11,472 nt of DNA from Halieaceae bacterium UBA5085 (GTDB taxonomy: Bacteria; Pseudomonadota; Gammaproteobacteria; Pseudomonadales; Halieaceae): positions 79,299-90,770 of the forward strand of contig DIAF01000047.1 of NCBI GenBank assembly GCA_002414665.1. Reading direction: 5' to 3'. A model generated the notes under the pieces. The model was not told the origin of the DNA and did not search any database. It saw nothing but the letters and a program-made list of their open reading frames with translations. Both the position numbers and the translations under genes were made by a program. Below are positions 7,155 to 11,472 of this stretch, in pieces. The stretch's first letter is position 1, and each line of letters starts with the position of its first letter.

Positions 7155-8837
7155 ATGACAAGTACACCTGCATTACTGCGCTGGATTGGGATCTGGCTGC
7201 TGGCCTGGACAGCCTGCCAGGCTGCATTTGCCAGCCAGCCGATCACGCTACAGGCCACCACCGAGACCGCCGTTCGCCTGCAGCCGGAAAACCTCGAGCT
7301 CTTGTTCGATGCGGCCCCGGACGGCGCGCCGGCGGGCATTGCGGCGCGCTGGGCCGCGGGCGACTTCAGCCCGGCGAGCGCGCTCAATCTCGGCCTGCAG
7401 AACCACGGAGTGTGGGCACGCCTGGTGATCGACAACACACTGGAACAGCCTGCTGCCATTGTGCTGAGCCACAATTACGCGCCCACGGACCTGGTTGAGG
7501 TGCGCCACCCCCGCCCCGACGGCAGCTGGTATCAGCAGCGCAGGGGCGATTTGCAGCTGGCAGGCCGCCGGGAAAGCACCAGAACACCGTCTTTCCTGCT
7601 GCAAATCCCGGCACGCTCGGCAACACCGGTCTACGTATTCGTGGAAACACAGTCCAACCTCAACTTCGACATGTCGGTGTACGCGCCCACCGCTTACAAC
7701 CGCATTGAGCAAACCCTCACCCTGAGCTACGGGGCGCTGTTTGGTGCCGTGCTGATTTCCGCGTTCTACCTGGTCCTGAGCGCGGCCATGGTGCGCAGTA
7801 CTCTGGCTGTCATTCTCGGGAGTTACCTCGCAGTCTACGCGGCCTATGTCAGCTTCCTCATGGGCTTTGCTCATTACGCCATCCCCGACACCCTGACCCC
7901 CTGGACCAACCAGTTGCACATGCTCTCACTGGCCCTGCTGATGCACCAGGGAGCTCGTTTCTATCGCGGTTTCCTGGACCTGAAACACAAGGCAGCGAAA
8001 GCCGACAGGGCCGTTGCAGTGCTGCAGTGGCTGGCGCTGGGCCTGGCGCTAATGCATGACATACCGACCGGTCTGGCGCTGGCGCTGAGCCTCGTGGTGA
8101 TTGTCATCGGGCCCATCTGCACCACCCTCCTGGCCCTGTACCTTTGGCAGCGCGGGGTCAGGCAGGCCGGCATCTTCACCCTTGGCTGGGTGCTGGCACC
8201 CACTGCGGCGGTGTTGAGCACACTGCGGGTGAATGGCCTGCTGCCCAACGCCGACTGGCTGATTCATCTGCCGGCGATCGGGCTTCTCATGACACTGGCC
8301 TGCTTCAGCTTTGCCGTCCTGCGGCGCTTCTCCCTGGAGCGGGACCTGGTATTCATCGACCCCCTGACCGGGCTGCTCAACCGCCGCGGCCTGGATGCGC
8401 AGGCGGCCGAGGAATTCGAGCGCCGCGAGCGGTTTGGCACATCCCTCACGCTGCTGGTGCTGGACATCGACCATTTCAAAGTGGTCAACGACACTCACGG
8501 CCACGATGTGGGCGACAAGATTCTCTGTGCGCTGGGGGATTGCCTGACCCGGGTATCGCGGGACCTCGACCTGGTCGCACGCCTGGGTGGAGAGGAGTTT
8601 GCGATCCTGTGCGTGCAAACCGACCTGCGCGAAGCCACGGTGCTGGCGGAACGCCTGCGACTCGCGGTCAGTGCACTGGAGGTGGCGGGCCAGCGCTTCA
8701 CCGTCAGCATGGGTGTGGCACCGGTGCGCGATAACGACAGCAGCGTCTGGGATACGCTGGTGCATGCCGACGACCTGATGTACCAGGCCAAGCACGAGGG
8801 GCGCAACAAGGTCGTTGCCGCGGGGCAGGCGGCCTGA
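7155..8837 (+). CDS. membrane diguanylate cyclase with 7TM-DISM sensor
   Basis: A 560-residue inner-membrane enzyme that makes c-di-GMP from two GTP. Order: signal peptide (1-27, ending AFA/SQ); periplasmic DISMED2-like sensor domain (about 30-175) that in this family often binds carbohydrate-like ligands; a seven-helix 7TMR-DISM block (about 187-392); and a GGDEF domain (about 397-555). The GGDEF domain opens with DPLTGLLNRRG (402-412), has DIDHFKVVNDTHGHDVGD (437-454), the active site GGEEF (478-482) and an inhibitory I-site RDLD (469-472) five residues before it. The enzyme should be active and product-inhibited. The start at 7155 begins a proper signal peptide; the frame extends upstream to 7029 without domain content. 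The ribosome-binding site is weak. There is no EAL domain. It ends 15 bases from the convergent SDR stop codon. Confidence 0.95.
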   Translation: MTSTPALLRWIGIWLLAWTACQAAFASQPITLQATTETAVRLQPENLELLFDAAPDGAPAGIAARWAAGDFSPASALNLGLQNHGVWARLVIDNTLEQPAAIVLSHNYAPTDLVEVRHPRPDGSWYQQRRGDLQLAGRRESTRTPSFLLQIPARSATPVYVFVETQSNLNFDMSVYAPTAYNRIEQTLTLSYGALFGAVLISAFYLVLSAAMVRSTLAVILGSYLAVYAAYVSFLMGFAHYAIPDTLTPWTNQLHMLSLALLMHQGARFYRGFLDLKHKAAKADRAVAVLQWLALGLALMHDIPTGLALALSLVVIVIGPICTTLLALYLWQRGVRQAGIFTLGWVLAPTAAVLSTLRVNGLLPNADWLIHLPAIGLLMTLACFSFAVLRRFSLERDLVFIDPLTGLLNRRGLDAQAAEEFERRERFGTSLTLLVLDIDHFKVVNDTHGHDVGDKILCALGDCLTRVSRDLDLVARLGGEEFAILCVQTDLREATVLAERLRLAVSALEVAGQRFTVSMGVAPVRDNDSSVWDTLVHADDLMYQAKHEGRNKVVAAGQAA

Positions 8838-8852
8838 GCCCGACGATGCCCG

Positions 8853-9623
8853 CTAGCGCGTGCGCTGTGAGGAGATAGTGCCCCCGTCCACCACCAGCTC
8901 TGCGGCGGTGATGTAACTGGCATCGTCAGACAGCAGAAAGCGCACTGCGGCCGCAACTTCCCGTGGCGCCCCCATTCTGCCAAGCATCACCGGCCGCTCG
9001 AAATGGCCGGGTTCCAGGTGATCCACCACAGGCTGCATCATGGGCGTGAGAATATAGCCCGGCGTTACCGAATTGATGCGAATGCCATCGCGCGCCAGGT
9101 CATCCGCCAGAGAGCGCACCAGCGACAGCATGCCGCCCTTGGAAGCCGTGTAGGCCGGGTTCATGTGGTTGCCGAGCGTCGCGTTGATGGACGCGATGCC
9201 GACCACCGCCGAGCCCGGTTGCTTCGCAAGGGCACTGCGCAGCTGCTGCACCATGAACGGCAACGCCTTCAGGTTCACGTTCAGCACCGCATCCCACTGC
9301 GCTTCCGTGAGCTCCTCGACGGGAACCGCAAGCGAGATACCAGCGGCATGCACCAGGCCCCCGATAGTGGGCAGCGCCGCGCGTGTTTGCTGCAAGGCGG
9401 GGGCGATGTTGGCAACCTGGCTGAGATCAACGCCTACCCCCACAGTCGCAACCCCAAAGCGCTGCGCCAGATCCGCCGCGACCGTTGCACTGCGTTCCGC
9501 GTTGATATCCCATATCGCGACCGGGCGACCGACTTCCGCCAGGGCCTCTGCCGTCGCCAGCCCAATACCCGACGCACCGCCGGTGACAATCACGCCACTG
9601 TCGGGAGTTGCTGATTGGCTCAT
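8853..9623 (-). CDS. short-chain dehydrogenase/reductase (SDR)
   Basis: A 256-residue cytosolic NAD(P)-dependent oxidoreductase of the classical SDR family, reducing or oxidising alcohol/ketone groups. Seen: cofactor motif TGGASGIG (14-21), D39 at the end of the second strand (favours NAD over NADP), HAAG (92-95, replacing the usual NNAG), and the complete catalytic tetrad N117, S145, Y158 and K162 (YTASK), then TPGY (187-190) and the C-terminal VVDGG (244-248). Length is typical. The ATG at 9623 has GAGGTG about 6 bases upstream. The gene is divergent from the DUF1330-DUF2889 pair and convergent with the cyclase. Close homologs are often labelled 3-oxoacyl-ACP reductase or 3-alpha-hydroxysteroid dehydrogenase, but the motifs do not decide substrate. 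Confidence 0.94.
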   Translation of the reverse strand: MSQSATPDSGVIVTGGASGIGLATAEALAEVGRPVAIWDINAERSATVAADLAQRFGVATVGVGVDLSQVANIAPALQQTRAALPTIGGLVHAAGISLAVPVEELTEAQWDAVLNVNLKALPFMVQQLRSALAKQPGSAVVGIASINATLGNHMNPAYTASKGGMLSLVRSLADDLARDGIRINSVTPGYILTPMMQPVVDHLEPGHFERPVMLGRMGAPREVAAAVRFLLSDDASYITAAELVVDGGTISSQRTR

Positions 9624-9687
9624 CTACGTCACCTCGTTCACACATTCACAGCCAATCTAGAACACTGGAGCACGTCAACCTAGCGAA

Positions 9688-9716
9688 TTGGCGAAGAAAG
9701 CGCCCGACAGTTCAAT
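9688..9716 (+). promoter_or_regulatory. possible promoter of the DUF1330-DUF2889 operon
   Basis: TTGGCG (9688-9693) and TTCAAT (9711-9716) are spaced by exactly 17 bases; each matches its sigma-70 consensus at four of six positions. It lies within the 191-base gap between the SDR start and the DUF1330 start and would give a leader of about 90 bases. In a GC-rich genome this AT-richer patch is suggestive only. Confidence 0.33.
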
Positions 9717-9814
9717 TGTGTAAGCCTGCCGAATTCCCCGGCGACCCCGAGCGCCTCGCAGCGCAACTCCGAAACCTGTACTGTGTGCGCTTCAACATGA
9801 TCGAGGACATCACC

Positions 9815-10129
9815 GTGGCAGATGCACCCGCCTACATCGTGGCCAACTTTATCGTTCACGACGCCGCTGAATACCGCAAGTACGAGAAAGGCTTCTTCCC
9901 GATTCTCAAGCGCCATGGCGGCAGCTTTTTCACCTACGATGACAACCCGGACACCCTGGAAGGCCCCGAGCCCCGCGAGGGTCGCATGGTGCTGTTCCAG
10001 TTCCCCAGCGAGGCGGCTGCACGGGCCTGGTACGCGGACCCTGACTACCAGGCACTGTCCGAATTTCGCCGGGCCGGGACTGAACTAAAATTCCTGACGC
10101 TGCTGCACGGCCTGCCGCCGCGCGCGTAA
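9815..10129 (+). CDS. DUF1330 family protein
   Basis: A 104-residue protein of the DUF1330 family, small alpha/beta proteins with the dimeric ferredoxin-like fold whose biochemical role is not established. Seen: PAYIVANFIVHDAAEYRKYEK near the N-terminus (strand then helix), HGGSFFTY (about 34-41), a strand GRMVLFQFP (about 57-65), and the family's signature AARAWYADPDYQAL (about 68-81). The start is a judgement: GTG at 9815 has GAGGA 7 bases upstream and gives the normal family length, whereas ATG at 9797 has no ribosome-binding site. The frame extends further upstream to 9608 without family character. The DUF2889 gene follows after 10 bases, so the two are probably one operon. Confidence 0.87.
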   Translation: MADAPAYIVANFIVHDAAEYRKYEKGFFPILKRHGGSFFTYDDNPDTLEGPEPREGRMVLFQFPSEAAARAWYADPDYQALSEFRRAGTELKFLTLLHGLPPRA

Positions 10130-10139
10130 TCACGAAATA

Positions 10140-10904
10140 ATGACGATTCCAGACCTGCCCATCACCAACCCGGACTACGGTACGGGAGTCTATCGGCGCC
10201 GCATCCGGCTGGTGCCCGGTGAGGGCACGATGCTTGCCGAATTGGAAGACAACAACCACGGCTTTCGCGTGTGCATTGAACACGATGGACAGCGTATCAC
10301 GCGGGTCACTGGCGATGCGTTGCGCACGCCGCTCTCCACCTGCCCGGGCGCCCTCGCCCGATTGCAGCGGCTGGTGGGCGCTGATATCCACAGCGATGCC
10401 ACGCAACTGAGCCGGCGCGCGGACCCGACAAGCAATTGCACGCACTGGCTGGACCTTTGCATACTCGCGATCAACCATATCCCGCGTGGTGCCGCTGTCC
10501 GGCAATACGATGTCGCCGTCACCGATGAACGTGACGGCGTTTCGGAGCTCAGCGTGCACTGTAACGGCAGGGTCGTGCACCGATGGTACGCCAGTGGCCT
10601 TGCGCTGGCAGGCCCGGAACCGTTAGCCGGGCACACCCTCTTCCGCGGCTTTTCCAGCTGGGCGCGAGACTGTTTCAGCGGCGATGCCCTGGAAGCGGCG
10701 CTGGTGTTGCAGCGCGGCAATTTCGTGGCACAGGCGCGGCGCTTTGCCGACGTGCCCGGAACGGCAAATGAGCCGGTTGCAAGCCACCGGAATGGCAATG
10801 TGTGCTACAGCTACTCACCGGAGATTGTCAAGCAAGCGATCTACCGGTCAAGCAGCGTGCGGGACTTCACCGAAACGCCGGAGTTGCTGTTGAAGTTTGT
10901 GTGA
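10140..10904 (+). CDS. DUF2889 family protein
   Basis: A 254-residue protein that I place in the DUF2889 family, of unknown function. Seen: YRRRIRLVPGEGTMLAELED (18-37), typical of the family opening; a conserved-looking TPLSTCPGA (63-71) and the NCTHWLDL motif (99-106), whose Cys100, His102 and Asp105 could be catalytic or metal-binding. There is no signal peptide or membrane segment, so it is likely cytosolic. The C-terminal part (about 145-254) has no motif I recognise. The ATG at 10140 lies 10 bases after the DUF1330 stop codon and has only a poor ribosome-binding site, which suggests translation coupled to the upstream gene. The family call rests on motif recall and is moderately sure. 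Confidence 0.8.
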   Translation: MTIPDLPITNPDYGTGVYRRRIRLVPGEGTMLAELEDNNHGFRVCIEHDGQRITRVTGDALRTPLSTCPGALARLQRLVGADIHSDATQLSRRADPTSNCTHWLDLCILAINHIPRGAAVRQYDVAVTDERDGVSELSVHCNGRVVHRWYASGLALAGPEPLAGHTLFRGFSSWARDCFSGDALEAALVLQRGNFVAQARRFADVPGTANEPVASHRNGNVCYSYSPEIVKQAIYRSSSVRDFTETPELLLKFV

Positions 10905-10919
10905 CAAGCGGGTGGTCAC

Positions 10920-10943
10920 GGCCGCTGGCAAGCTGCTGCGGCC
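10920..10943. terminator. weak hairpin between convergent genes
   Basis: GGCCGC (10920-10925) and GCGGCC (10938-10943) form a 6-base GC stem with a 12-base loop in the 49-base gap between the DUF2889 gene and the convergent unknown gene. No T tract follows on either strand, so a terminator role is only possible. Confidence 0.25.
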
Positions 10944-10953
10944 CGATGATTGA

Positions 10954-11472
10954 TCACACCGTCTCTTGCGCTTCGCGCTGACGTGCGCGCGCTTTCACTT
11001 CCTCCATTTCCTCAAGGTACGCGCCCTCGCTGATCACGTTGGACAGCTCCGGATAGTCCACCGCAAGCACATTGCGCATGCCGATCGCCTCCCGCGCCGC
11101 CTCCGGGGTGAGGTGCAGGATGTCCTCGTATTTCAGCATGAAGTAGGGCTCGGAGGTTCGGCCGATCAACAGCCCGCGCTCCATGCGCTCGATGATCGCC
11201 GTCATGCACTCAGGGTAGTGCAGCGTAGCGCGCATCAGCTGACTCGACACCAGGGTGCTGTTGATGATGGTCAACTTGCCCGCGAGCCCCGGGCTGAGAA
11301 CGCTGTGGACATTGGTGATCTTCATCGCCGTGGGCACCATTTCATTGATGATGTCGAACGGTGCCGCAGCGAGAATGTGCTCAAAGACGTCGTGTATCTG
11401 GGAGCTGCGCATCTGCCAGTAATCCAGGTCGCTTTCCGGCTCGTGCAACTCGATGATGTTGGGTTCGAACTG
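10954..11472 (-). CDS. unrecognised protein, C-terminal part (partial)
   Basis: The last 172 residues of a protein whose start lies beyond the window: the frame is open through position 11472, so the TTG at 11448 is not a real start. I do not recognise the family. The visible part has no clear membrane segment or signal peptide. It holds a mixed hydrophobic stretch (VLSPGLAGKLTIINSTLV), a helix-rich region around YPECMTAIIERMERGLLIG, the segment LKYEDILHLTPEAAREAIG, and a charged tail rich in Glu and Arg (EEMEEVKARARQREAQE) that looks like a terminal helix. Codon use resembles its neighbours. It converges on the DUF2889 gene with a 49-base gap. Confidence 0.8.
   Translation of the reverse strand, partial: QFEPNIIELHEPESDLDYWQMRSSQIHDVFEHILAAAPFDIINEMVPTAMKITNVHSVLSPGLAGKLTIINSTLVSSQLMRATLHYPECMTAIIERMERGLLIGRTSEPYFMLKYEDILHLTPEAAREAIGMRNVLAVDYPELSNVISEGAYLEEMEEVKARARQREAQETV

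Noticed and set aside
8049..8795. Open frame of 248 residues on the minus strand
   Set aside because: Antisense to the 7TM and GGDEF domains of the diguanylate cyclase.
8838..8852. Terminator between the convergent cyclase and SDR genes
   Set aside because: The 15-base gap has no stem with a T tract on either strand.
9673..9678. TTGACG on the minus strand as a -35 for the SDR gene
   Set aside because: No acceptable -10 lies 16-18 bases downstream, so I do not call a promoter.

Overview
The window is a compact, GC-rich chromosomal stretch with nine protein-coding genes (two cut by the window edges) and one broken gene. There is no CRISPR array, tRNA, rRNA, insertion sequence or phage gene that I can see. 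An RND pump, M28 peptidase, CNNM/CBS protein, 7TM-DISM diguanylate cyclase, SDR oxidoreductase, DUF1330 and DUF2889 together suggest a Gram-negative gammaproteobacterium, perhaps a marine Halieaceae-like lineage. That placement is inference from gene content and codon style only.

Layout: (1) Positions 1-1535, minus strand: N-terminal half of an RND efflux permease, with the C-terminal half outside the window. (2) 1631-2713, minus: an ADP-ribosylglycohydrolase, divergent from (3) 2788-3681, plus: a sterol desaturase/fatty acid hydroxylase. Between them is a symmetric CCCTAT-A-ATAGGG site that supplies a -10-like hexamer on each strand. (4) 3678-4769, minus: a CNNM/DUF21 membrane protein with a CBS pair; its stop codon overlaps the stop of the hydroxylase. 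(5) About 4819-5513, minus: remnant of a lipoprotein-type serine beta-lactamase-family hydrolase that has lost its SxxK region and its C-terminal active-site motif. (6) 5577-7004, minus: a secreted M28 metallopeptidase. (7) 7155-8837, plus: a membrane diguanylate cyclase. (8) 8853-9623, minus: an SDR oxidoreductase. (9) 9815-10129 and 10140-10904, plus: a probable two-gene operon, DUF1330 then DUF2889, divergent from the SDR. (10) 10954-11472, minus: the 3' part of an unrecognised gene.

Most genes look like independent units rather than one pathway. The M28 peptidase, serine hydrolase remnant and CNNM gene run in the same direction and may be co-transcribed. The SDR and the DUF1330-DUF2889 pair diverge from one 191-base gap and could serve one catabolic process, but nothing in the sequence proves this. 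I do not find a clear new multi-gene system. The best leads are the symmetric divergent promoter, the doubly deleted hydrolase, the RND permease with one aspartate of the usual pair replaced, and the DUF1330-DUF2889 pair.
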